A stretch of DNA of 64,000 bases, taken from assembly GCA_023474345.1 (NCBI GenBank), contig JAMCXS010000028.1, positions 32,274 to 96,273 of the forward strand, read 5' to 3'. This stretch comes from Acidobacteriota bacterium (GTDB lineage: Bacteria; Acidobacteriota; Terriglobia; UBA7540). The position numbers and the translations under genes were made by a program. The notes under the pieces were generated by a model. The model was not told where the DNA came from. It did no database searches and worked only from the letters and a program-made list of their open reading frames with translations. Position 1 is the stretch's first letter, and each line of letters opens with the position of its first letter. This document shows, one piece after another, positions 55,384 to 62,028 of the stretch.

Positions 55384-55935
55384 ATGGATCTTAAAGGCAA
55401 AAGGATTGCCGTGCTGGTTGCGGATCAGTATCAGGAGTTGGAGGTCTGGTATCCGCTGCTGCGATTCCGGGAGGACGGGGCTGAAACCGTGGCTGTAGGG
55501 TTCGAGGCAGGGAAGACCTACCACAGCAAGAAGGGTTATCCGGTCGAAGCGGATAAGTCGATTGCCGACGTCCGCGCGGAAGATTTCGATGCCGTCGTGA
55601 TCCCGGGAGGCTGGGCGCCCGACTTCCTGCGCCAGGACGAGCGGATGGTGAACTTTGTCCGGGATATGAACGCCGCGGGAAAGGTGATTGGGGCGATTTG
55701 CCACGCCGGCTGGATGCTCTCCTCCGCCGATATCGTTCGGGGGCGAAAAGCCACTTGCTTTAAGGCCATAAAAGATGACATCATGCACGCGGGCGCGAAG
55801 TACGTGGATGAGGAAGTGGCCGTCGACGGCAACCTGATCACTTCGCGCAAGCCCACCGATCTTCCGGCGTTTTGCCGCGAGATAGCCCAGGCGCTGGGTA
55901 CTCAGGCTGCAGCCCGGCGCGCTGCACGGTCCTGA
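55384..55935 (+). CDS. DJ-1/PfpI family protein
   Basis: 183 residues. The nucleophile elbow is AICHAGWMLSSA with cysteine about residue 103 and a glutamate in the DQYQELEVWYPL segment, as in PfpI/YhbO deglycase-like proteins. Activities reported for the family include protease, glyoxalase III and protein deglycase, so no exact reaction is assigned. GGAGG lies just before the ATG. Single gene between rsmB and the ThuA gene. Confidence 0.9.
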   Translation: MDLKGKRIAVLVADQYQELEVWYPLLRFREDGAETVAVGFEAGKTYHSKKGYPVEADKSIADVRAEDFDAVVIPGGWAPDFLRQDERMVNFVRDMNAAGKVIGAICHAGWMLSSADIVRGRKATCFKAIKDDIMHAGAKYVDEEVAVDGNLITSRKPTDLPAFCREIAQALGTQAAARRAARS

Positions 55936-56022
55936 AGTCCGGGCTCCGGCTGGCGTCACCGCGATGGGCTGAACGGCATTGCACCTGTACGAGCACCTGA
56001 TTCTACAAAGAGGAGTGTCGAC

Positions 56023-56790
56023 ATGCGCAGAGCGGGAATTGTTGTCTTTTTGACGACTATGGTTCTTGGAGTTTTTCTGGGTCCTTGCCAGCAAGGTTTC
56101 GCCAGACAGCGTAAAGGGAGGCTGCTTTACATGACCCTTTCCGCCGGCTTCAAGCACGCCAGCGTGGCGCCTTCGGAGGCCATCGTTAAGGAGATTGGCG
56201 AACGTTCCGGCCTTTTTGACACGACGGTTACGCAGGACGTCGGGGCTTTTACGGCGGAAAATCTGAAGAAATACGACGTGGTGATGTTCTATACTTCGGG
56301 CGAGCTGCCGTTCACCGAAGCGGAGAAAACCGCGTTCATTGACTTTGTCAAGTCGGGCCACGGGTTTGTCGGCGTCCACAGCGCCACGGACACCCTCTAT
56401 ATGTGGCGGGATTACCTGGAACTGATCGGCGGGTACTTTAACGACCACCCCTGGAGCCAGCAGGTGACGGTGGATGTGGTGGACCCGTCGGATCCCATCG
56501 TCAGCTTCCTGGGCAAATCGTTCCAGGTCGACGACGAGATCTATCAGATTGCGGACTTTCAGTACAGGACCTCGCATGTGCTGCTGCGGCTGGACCCTAA
56601 CTCCGTAAATCTCCACAAGCCCGGCGTCCACTATCGCTTCTACGGCTGGCCGCTCGCTTGGACCCGGCGCGACGGCAAGGGCCGCGTGTTTTATACCGCG
56701 CTCGGCCACCACAGGGCCATCTGGGAGACCCAGTGGTACCAGCAACTGCTGCTCAACGGCATCAAGTACGCCATGGGCAGGATGAAGTAG
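56023..56790 (+). CDS. Secreted ThuA domain protein
   Basis: 255 residues with a signal peptide (IVVFLTTMVLGVFLGPCQQGFA). The ThuA fold, a flavodoxin/glutamine amidotransferase-like alpha/beta domain, shows AGFKHASVAPSEAIVKEIG, YDVVMFYTSGELPFTEAEKTAFIDFVKSGHGFVGVHSATD and VFYTALGHHRAIWE. ThuA relates to trehalose utilisation in rhizobia; secreted members are abundant in Acidobacteria and Planctomycetes with unknown substrates, probably sugar-related. GAGGAG precedes the ATG. Confidence 0.88.
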   Translation: MRRAGIVVFLTTMVLGVFLGPCQQGFARQRKGRLLYMTLSAGFKHASVAPSEAIVKEIGERSGLFDTTVTQDVGAFTAENLKKYDVVMFYTSGELPFTEAEKTAFIDFVKSGHGFVGVHSATDTLYMWRDYLELIGGYFNDHPWSQQVTVDVVDPSDPIVSFLGKSFQVDDEIYQIADFQYRTSHVLLRLDPNSVNLHKPGVHYRFYGWPLAWTRRDGKGRVFYTALGHHRAIWETQWYQQLLLNGIKYAMGRMK

Positions 56791-56911
56791 CAGGCGTACC
56801 GGGTTAAAGGGTTCCTCCACGTTACCCACTCCCTTGCTGAACCGGCTGGGCCGGGGGCTACCCTCCGAAGGCGGAATTTGCGATTTTCTCGCGGCCTTTG
56901 AGCCTTTTTTC

Positions 56912-56940
56912 TTGACAAAGTTCGGGGCTGTTTGTATGAA
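56912..56940 (+). promoter_or_regulatory. Sigma70 promoter of the magnesium locus
   Basis: Perfect -35 TTGACA, 17-bp spacer, -10 TATGAA, about 60 bp upstream of the M-box aptamer. Transcription from here would include the whole riboswitch. Confidence 0.8.
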
Positions 56941-57001
56941 AATAATTGTGAACCTTTGTTGATGGCGGGAGGCGAGCGGGCGAAACAAAAGCATGAATGG
57001 G

Positions 57002-57166
57002 CCTCGTTAGGCGAGGTTACCACGCAAACACAAGCCACTGCCCGGAAACCCGGAGACGGGCCAACGGGTAAAGCAGGCATGGCCGGCTTAAGGCTTTGCC
57101 TAAGGTGGCTATCCTCAAGGGTACGGGGAGCGTACGTTGTGTGGAGCTGAAGCTCAGACCAGGAGG
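57002..57166 (+). ncRNA. M-box (ykoK leader) magnesium riboswitch
   Basis: The conserved M-box core is easily recognised: CGTTAGGCGAGG at the 5' side, then ACAAGCCACTGCCCGG, GAGACGGGCCAACGGGTAA and a GGCTTAAGGCTTTGCCTAAG helix. P1 can close between CCTC at 57002 and GAGG at 57163. M-box RNAs bind several Mg2+ ions and, in most cases, terminate transcription when Mg2+ is high. Here a terminator hairpin follows 38 nt downstream, and the regulated genes are a MgtE_N/CBS protein and an NRAMP-type transporter, consistent with a magnesium-uptake OFF switch. Confidence 0.9.
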
Positions 57167-57203
57167 TAGTCCGGCCGCGGGTTCGGCCGGAAGTGATTTT
57201 TCT

Positions 57204-57242
57204 GCCCCGTGGGAGCGACGGCTCACACGGGGCTTTTGATTT
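57204..57242 (+). terminator. Terminator of the M-box expression platform
   Basis: GCCCCGTG and CACGGGGC form an 8-bp perfect stem with a 14-nt loop, followed by TTTTGATTTT. A second hairpin (CCGGCC/GGCCGG, 57171-57190, followed by a TTTTT run) lies between aptamer and terminator and may take part in the switch. Confidence 0.8.
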
Positions 57243-57315
57243 TCCGGGCGGTTTCAAGCTCAGGCGCCGTTCCGGCATCCGGAGCGCGGGCGCCGCTCTC
57301 CGGGGGGAGGGAAAA

Positions 57316-58560
57316 ATGATTTACTTTACCGAAATACAGAATCTCCCCGCTTATGACGTGAGGGGTGCGTACCTGGGCCGCATCATCGACCTGGGGATTG
57401 ATCCCAGCCAGAACGCGCTTCGCGTCGCGGCTTATCTGGTGCAAACACGGGATAAAAATCTTGTCTACATCACCCGAGATCAGTTGCAATCGATTTCCGT
57501 CCGCGCCGCCCAGACCTCGGTTACCCGCAGCGAAGTCTACAGCAACAAGCCTTCCGGGGAGTTGCTGCTGGTCAAGAAAGATGTTCTGGATCAGCAGGTG
57601 ATCGACGTGAACCATCGCAAGGTAGTGCGCGTCAACGACGTCGATTTGGACATCCACCCGATCAATGGCCACACGGAGTTGCGCGTGCTGGCGGTGAATG
57701 TGGGGCTGGCGGCCGCTGTGCGGCGTTTGCTGCAGGGGCTCACGGCCAAGCACACCAGCCGCAAGATCTGCGCCTTCATTCCCTCCAGGGCTATTCGCTG
57801 GGAATTTATCAACCTGATTGAACCCGACGCGTCTCGCCGGCTGAAGCTGCGCATCTCCTACGAGCGCCTGGCGCGCCTGCATCCTGCCGACATTGCCGAC
57901 ATTCTGGAAGACCTGAGCCGCGACGAGCAACGCTCCGTGATTGAAACGCTGGACCGCGAGACGGCCGCGCAGGCAATCTCTGAAATTCCCATCTCCCTGC
58001 AGGCGACGTTGCTCGAGAGCATCCCTCCCGAGAAAGCTTCTGACATTATTGACGAAATGGCGCCGGATGAGGCGGCGGACGTGCTGCAGGAGCTTCCGCG
58101 GGAAACCTCGGCCCAGTTGCTGGCCGGCATGGAAAAAGAAGGGGCGGAGGAAATCAAGGATCTTCTCGGGTTTGAGGAAGACACAGCCGGCGCTTTGATG
58201 ACGACGCATTACGTGGCATTGGGTGAAGACGCAACGGTGGAGAACGTGATTGAAGCGATGAAGCAGTTCGAGGGGACGGTGGAATCGGTCCACGCCGTCT
58301 ATCTTGTCAGCGGCGAAGAGGTCCTGACGGGCGCGGTGCCGATTGCGCGCATTCTGCTGGCCCCGGCCAGCACGCCTCTGCGGGAGCTTTCCCGCGAGGA
58401 GGTCATCAGCATTACCACTGATGCGGACGCAAAGTCGGTGGTGGATCTGTTCAGAAAATATAACCTTCTGGCGCTCCCGGTTGTGGACGACAAGCGGCAC
58501 TTGGTGGGCGTGGTGACGGCGGATGACGTTCTCGATCTTGTCGTAAACCGCCGTCGGTAG
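57316..58560 (+). CDS. Soluble PRC-barrel/MgtE_N/CBS protein, putative magnesium sensor partner
   Basis: 414 residues from the ATG at 57316 with GGGAGGG before it; the ORF-track start at 57193 lies inside the riboswitch platform. N-terminal about 170 residues resemble two PRC-barrel-like units (YDVRGAYLGRIIDLGIDP, LLVKKDVLDQQVIDVNHRKVVRVNDVDL). Then an MgtE N-terminal superhelical domain (LHPADIADILEDLSRDEQRSVIETL, PDEAADVLQELP) and two CBS domains (MTTHYVALGEDATVENVIEAM; NLLALPVVDDKRHLVGVVTADDVLDLV). MgtE channels use exactly this MgtE_N-CBS region to sense Mg2+, but the membrane channel domain is absent here. The next gene encodes a transporter, so this may be a separate gating or regulatory subunit. 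Confidence 0.9.
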   Translation: MIYFTEIQNLPAYDVRGAYLGRIIDLGIDPSQNALRVAAYLVQTRDKNLVYITRDQLQSISVRAAQTSVTRSEVYSNKPSGELLLVKKDVLDQQVIDVNHRKVVRVNDVDLDIHPINGHTELRVLAVNVGLAAAVRRLLQGLTAKHTSRKICAFIPSRAIRWEFINLIEPDASRRLKLRISYERLARLHPADIADILEDLSRDEQRSVIETLDRETAAQAISEIPISLQATLLESIPPEKASDIIDEMAPDEAADVLQELPRETSAQLLAGMEKEGAEEIKDLLGFEEDTAGALMTTHYVALGEDATVENVIEAMKQFEGTVESVHAVYLVSGEEVLTGAVPIARILLAPASTPLRELSREEVISITTDADAKSVVDLFRKYNLLALPVVDDKRHLVGVVTADDVLDLVVNRRR

Positions 58561-58759
58561 GGCAGCGGGCCGGTTTGATCGCCCGCGGAAGCCCCGGGCG
58601 GATGGTACGGCTTGTGGCATTATTGTATCCGCCCTGCCTCGACTAGATTTCCGTGCCGCGCCAAGGGAGCCGTTGGGCCGGTCGAGGGAACGGGAAGCCG
58701 GCCCCCACCGGCAGCGCGCGTATCAGTCCGCGATAATCTGACGCAAGGCCAAGCAAACG

Positions 58760-60010
58760 ATGAAGCGCGAACGTATAAGAGACTTTCGCCGGAAGTTGTT
58801 GATCTTCCTGGCCGTGGTGGGCCCGGGGATCATCACCGCCAACGTGGACAACGACGCGGGAGGCATTTACACCTACTCGGTGGCCGGTGCCCGCTTCGGC
58901 TACTCCCTGGTCTGGACGCTGATTCCCATCACTGTCGCGCTGATCGTTGTGCAGGAGATTGTGGCGCGGATGGGCGTGGTGACAGGCAAAGGCTTGGCGG
59001 ACCTGATTCGGGAGGAGTACGGTTTCCGCACCACTTTCATCCTGATGGCTTGCCTGCTGGCGGCGGACTTGGGCAATACCATCTCCGAGTTTGCGGGCCT
59101 GGCGTCGGGGATGTCGGTTTTCGGCATCAGCCGCTATATCATCGTGCCGCTTGGCGCGATTCTCGTCTGGGCGCTGGTGGTTAAAGGCACCTATCGCTTT
59201 GTCGAAAAGGTCTTTCTGGTGGCCTGTGTTTTTTACATCGCTTATCCGATCTCCTGCTTTCTCGCCCATCCGGCGTGGAAGGAAGCGGTGGTCAGCACCG
59301 TCCGCCCTTCCCTCGAGTCCGGCCACAGCTATCTCTACATGATCATTGGCCTAGTGGGAACGACGATTGCGCCCTGGATGCAGTTTTATTTACAGTCGGC
59401 GGTGGTGGAAAAAGGCATCAAGGTGAAGGACTGGCTCTACTCGCGCTGGGACGTGATTGTGGGCTGCATCGGCACGGACGTGGTTGCGTTCTTTATCATC
59501 GTGGCCTGCGCGGCCACCCTCTATGCGAGCGGCCACCGGGAGATTCGTGACGCGGGCGACGCCGCGCTGGCTTTGCGCCCGCTGGCGGGAAGCGCGGCGA
59601 GCGCGCTGTTCGCCTTCGGCCTGGCCAACGCTTCTTTGTTTTCCGCCTGCATCCTGCCGCTGGCCACGGCCTATTACGTCTGCGAAGGTCTTGGACTCGA
59701 ATCGGGCATCAACAAGCGCGTAGAAGAGGCTCCGGCATTCTATTGGCTCTACACAAGCCTGATTGTCTTGGGAGCCCTCGCCGTGGTCGTGCTCACCGAG
59801 CGCATGCAGGTCCCTATCATTCTTCTCTCCCAGGTGATCAACGGCATCATGCTGCCCTTTGTGCTCATCTTCATGCTGCGCCTCTCGAACCGCGAAGACT
59901 TGATGGGCCAGTACAAGAATACGCGGGTCTTCAATGCCATCGCCTGGGTCACCTGTGCGGTCATGATCATTCTGACGCTGCTGCTCGTGGGGGCGTCTTT
60001 TTTCCCCTAA
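58760..60010 (+). CDS. NRAMP-fold transporter, probable NRAMP-related magnesium transporter
   Basis: 416 residues with about 11 membrane segments (LeuT fold). The canonical manganese/iron motifs are altered: TM1 reads NDAGG (residues 31-35), where DPGN is expected, and TM6 reads TTIAPWMQFY, with A204-P205-W206 where MPH is expected. Loss of the TM1 asparagine and TM6 methionine is what I know from NRAMP-related magnesium transporters (NRMTs), in which a wider site takes hydrated Mg2+. The M-box riboswitch and MgtE_N partner upstream independently point to Mg2+. An alternative is a divalent-metal transporter of unknown specificity. Confidence 0.85.
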   Translation: MKRERIRDFRRKLLIFLAVVGPGIITANVDNDAGGIYTYSVAGARFGYSLVWTLIPITVALIVVQEIVARMGVVTGKGLADLIREEYGFRTTFILMACLLAADLGNTISEFAGLASGMSVFGISRYIIVPLGAILVWALVVKGTYRFVEKVFLVACVFYIAYPISCFLAHPAWKEAVVSTVRPSLESGHSYLYMIIGLVGTTIAPWMQFYLQSAVVEKGIKVKDWLYSRWDVIVGCIGTDVVAFFIIVACAATLYASGHREIRDAGDAALALRPLAGSAASALFAFGLANASLFSACILPLATAYYVCEGLGLESGINKRVEEAPAFYWLYTSLIVLGALAVVVLTERMQVPIILLSQVINGIMLPFVLIFMLRLSNREDLMGQYKNTRVFNAIAWVTCAVMIILTLLLVGASFFP

Positions 60011-60037
60011 TGCTTCCGCCTGAAGGGCAGGCCCTTT

Positions 60038-60210
60038 GTAGCGGCGGTGTCCTCACCGCCGTGCTGTAGCGTCGAGCTATACTCGACGATGGATTTTCGG
60101 CGATCATAGATCGCCGCTACAGCCGTGGGCCTTTTCCTTGAGTTGTAGCGTCGAGCTATGATCGACGTCCTTCTCGCCTCGCTGTCCGGCGATCACAGAT
60201 CGCCGCTACA
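60038..60210. repeat. Cluster of modular palindromes framed by GTAGCG and CGCTACA
   Basis: Five stems occur in 173 bp: GGCGGTG-TCCT-CACCGCC; GTCGAG-CTATA-CTCGAC; CGGCGATC-ATA-GATCGCCG; CGTCGA-GCTATGA-TCGACG; and CGGCGATC-ACA-GATCGCCG. Each is preceded by GTAG(C)G or followed by CGCTACA. The third stem is identical to one at 17510-17528. They fill most of the 303-bp gap between the NRAMP gene and the DUF5666 gene; nothing coding is seen. Confidence 0.85.
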
Positions 60211-60313
60211 GGGGATTTAATGATACATTCCGGCTCTGCGCAGAGTTAAACTCTTAAGTAACCGAGTCCGATATTCAGACGCTTGCAGACGCATAAGGGA
60301 TAAGGAGGGCAAC

Positions 60314-60970
60314 ATGCAGCGCCGTACATTTTGGCTGGTTATGGTGGGAATCGTTCTTGTTTTATTCCCCTGGCCGGGTCTCGCGCGGCCGCAGCAGGGC
60401 TGGGGAAACCATCCGCAAGGTATGCGGGGCAGGTCTCCCGGAGAGCGCGCGTTCGGGACCATTACTTCTGTCGGGGCTAATCAATTCCAGATCAAGAAGC
60501 CGGACGGGAGCCTGTTAACCGTCCTCGTAAGCGGCAACACTCGCTATTGGGCGAGTCGCCAGGAGATCCAGTTCAAAGATTTGAAGCCCGGCGACCACGT
60601 TTTCGTCATGGGCCAAACCGGCGACAACAAGCAATTCGATGCCAGAACGGTTCGCCGGATGACGGAAGAGGAGGTGGCGCGCTTCCGCAACATGGGCGAC
60701 CGGGCCTTCGGCCAGATCGTCTCGATTGAAAATAATCAGTTGAAGATCAAGAACCCTTACCGCGGCGAACAGACCATCATCGTGAATGACCAGACCCAGT
60801 TCATGAAAGAGGGCCAGGCCATCACCCTGAAGGATCTGAAGGTGGGTGATCGGATCTTCGCGATGGGCAAGGAGGAAAACGGCAAGCTCGTCGCCGACCG
60901 CGTCATTACCGGGCAATTTCGTCGCCGGGGTGGAGGCATGCGCCAGGGCCCGCCGCCGCCGCAACAATAG
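60314..60970 (+). CDS. Secreted protein with two DUF5666-like repeats
   Basis: 218 residues with a signal peptide (FWLVMVGIVLVLFPWPGLARP). Two tandem OB-like beta repeats: first FGTITSVGANQFQIKKPDGSLLTVLVSGNTRYWA..LKPGDHVFVMGQ, second FGQIVSIENNQLKIKNPYRGEQTIIVNDQTQF..LKVGDRIFAMGK. Between them is a charged helix (RRMTEEEVARFRNMGDR). The C-terminus is glycine/proline/glutamine-rich. DUF5666-type domains are common in Acidobacteria and are of unknown function. GGAGG lies 6 bp before the ATG. Confidence 0.72.
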   Translation: MQRRTFWLVMVGIVLVLFPWPGLARPQQGWGNHPQGMRGRSPGERAFGTITSVGANQFQIKKPDGSLLTVLVSGNTRYWASRQEIQFKDLKPGDHVFVMGQTGDNKQFDARTVRRMTEEEVARFRNMGDRAFGQIVSIENNQLKIKNPYRGEQTIIVNDQTQFMKEGQAITLKDLKVGDRIFAMGKEENGKLVADRVITGQFRRRGGGMRQGPPPPQQ

Positions 60971-60983
60971 CGCCCTCGATGGC

Positions 60984-61943
60984 TTAACTGTTGCTTGTTG
61001 GCCCTGGTTGCGCCAGTGTAAACAGCGGCGTGCCGAGGCTGAATCGGCTGGCCTGTTCAGGGTCTGTCCATTTCCGGAAGACGACGCGGCCTCCCGCCTG
61101 GCGGACCATACCAGCCACGTTATGAACAAACCCCTGGTCCGCCGGGCGCGCATAGGAGGCGACCAGATTGATGTTGTCGATTCCTGGGTTGGCCAGGCTG
61201 ATTACGCCTAATAATCGTCGAGTATGCGCCAGCATGGTTTGGATGGCTCGCGCGGCGGCGTCCTCGTCAAGGTACATGAGCACGCCACAACACAAAACCA
61301 CGTCATACTTCAGGTCACCCATCGCGGCATCCAGGGCGCTGACGTCACCGGCGCTAAGCTCGATTTTTGATCCCAACTGCCGCAGATAGGCGTTGCCGGT
61401 TTTGATCGCGTACTGATCCACGTCAATGCCCCGCAGGCAGGTGGCGGCGGGAAATTTTTCGGTTTCGAGAAAGCGCAGCGCGTAGCCAAGCGAACAGCCA
61501 ACGTCGAAAACGGACTTCACATCTTTCTCCGGCGCCACGCCAATCTGCCGGAGGTGCGCGCAAAGATGGTCGAAGAACTCGGCGCGCGACGGTCGAAGCT
61601 TCTCAGCGCCAAAGCGGTGAGCGATCTCATAGGTTTTCGCGTAGGGTAGTCCGCCCACATGATGTTCCCACATGAAACGGTGGAAATCCATGGGAGCATT
61701 TTTCCCAAGATCGTTCAGGAGTTCTCGCGAAAGGAAAGATTGGCTGATGAAATTGCGCCGGCCAAGCCAAGCCACCACGCGCTTCCGTGCCGCCAACGGA
61801 AGCGTGCGCAGCAGAGGCTTGACGATCAGAAACCTTACGGAACTCTCAACTGCGGACCGGACCCCTCTTTTCACACTGCCCACAAAACTTGAATTGCCCC
61901 TCCCCGATTGCCCAGCCTGCCCCTGTCTCCACCATTCTGACAC
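60984..61943 (-). CDS. SAM-dependent class I methyltransferase
   Basis: 319 residues from a GTG at 61943; a shorter start is possible because the first 30 residues look disordered (WWRQGQAGQSGRGNS). The SAM-binding motif I is VFDVGCSLGYALRFLE, with LRGIDVDQYAIKTG after it and YDVVLCCGVLMYLDEDAAARAIQTML. An N-terminal helical region (RTLPLAARKRVVAWLGRR, FMWEHHVGGLPYAKTYEIAHRF) is unassigned. Substrate unknown. It is convergent with the DUF5666 gene and transcribed away from the CRISPR array, with 85 bp between its start and the first repeat. Confidence 0.8.
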   Translation of the reverse strand: MSEWWRQGQAGQSGRGNSSFVGSVKRGVRSAVESSVRFLIVKPLLRTLPLAARKRVVAWLGRRNFISQSFLSRELLNDLGKNAPMDFHRFMWEHHVGGLPYAKTYEIAHRFGAEKLRPSRAEFFDHLCAHLRQIGVAPEKDVKSVFDVGCSLGYALRFLETEKFPAATCLRGIDVDQYAIKTGNAYLRQLGSKIELSAGDVSALDAAMGDLKYDVVLCCGVLMYLDEDAAARAIQTMLAHTRRLLGVISLANPGIDNINLVASYARPADQGFVHNVAGMVRQAGGRVVFRKWTDPEQASRFSLGTPLFTLAQPGPTSNS

Positions 61944-62028
61944 GCCTCAAAAAAACTTCCCAAGGATTTTGTGCCTGAAAGCAACCCGCGCACTGTTGCG
62001 CACCGTGGGATGTTACGAAGCGTGTCGC
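61944..62028. other. Gap between the methyltransferase gene and the CRISPR array
   Basis: 85 bp that could serve as methyltransferase promoter and, if this is the leader end, as CRISPR leader. It has an A7 run (near 61950-61956) and a perfect small hairpin GCGCA-CTGT-TGCGC shortly before the first repeat. It is not strongly AT-rich and contains no obvious tracrRNA anti-repeat. Confidence 0.4.

Noticed and set aside
61944-62028. Possible tracrRNA or leader beside the CRISPR array
   Set aside because: Only a 6-bp match (GAAGCG) to the complement of the repeat could be found, which is chance level, and 85 bp must also hold the methyltransferase promoter.
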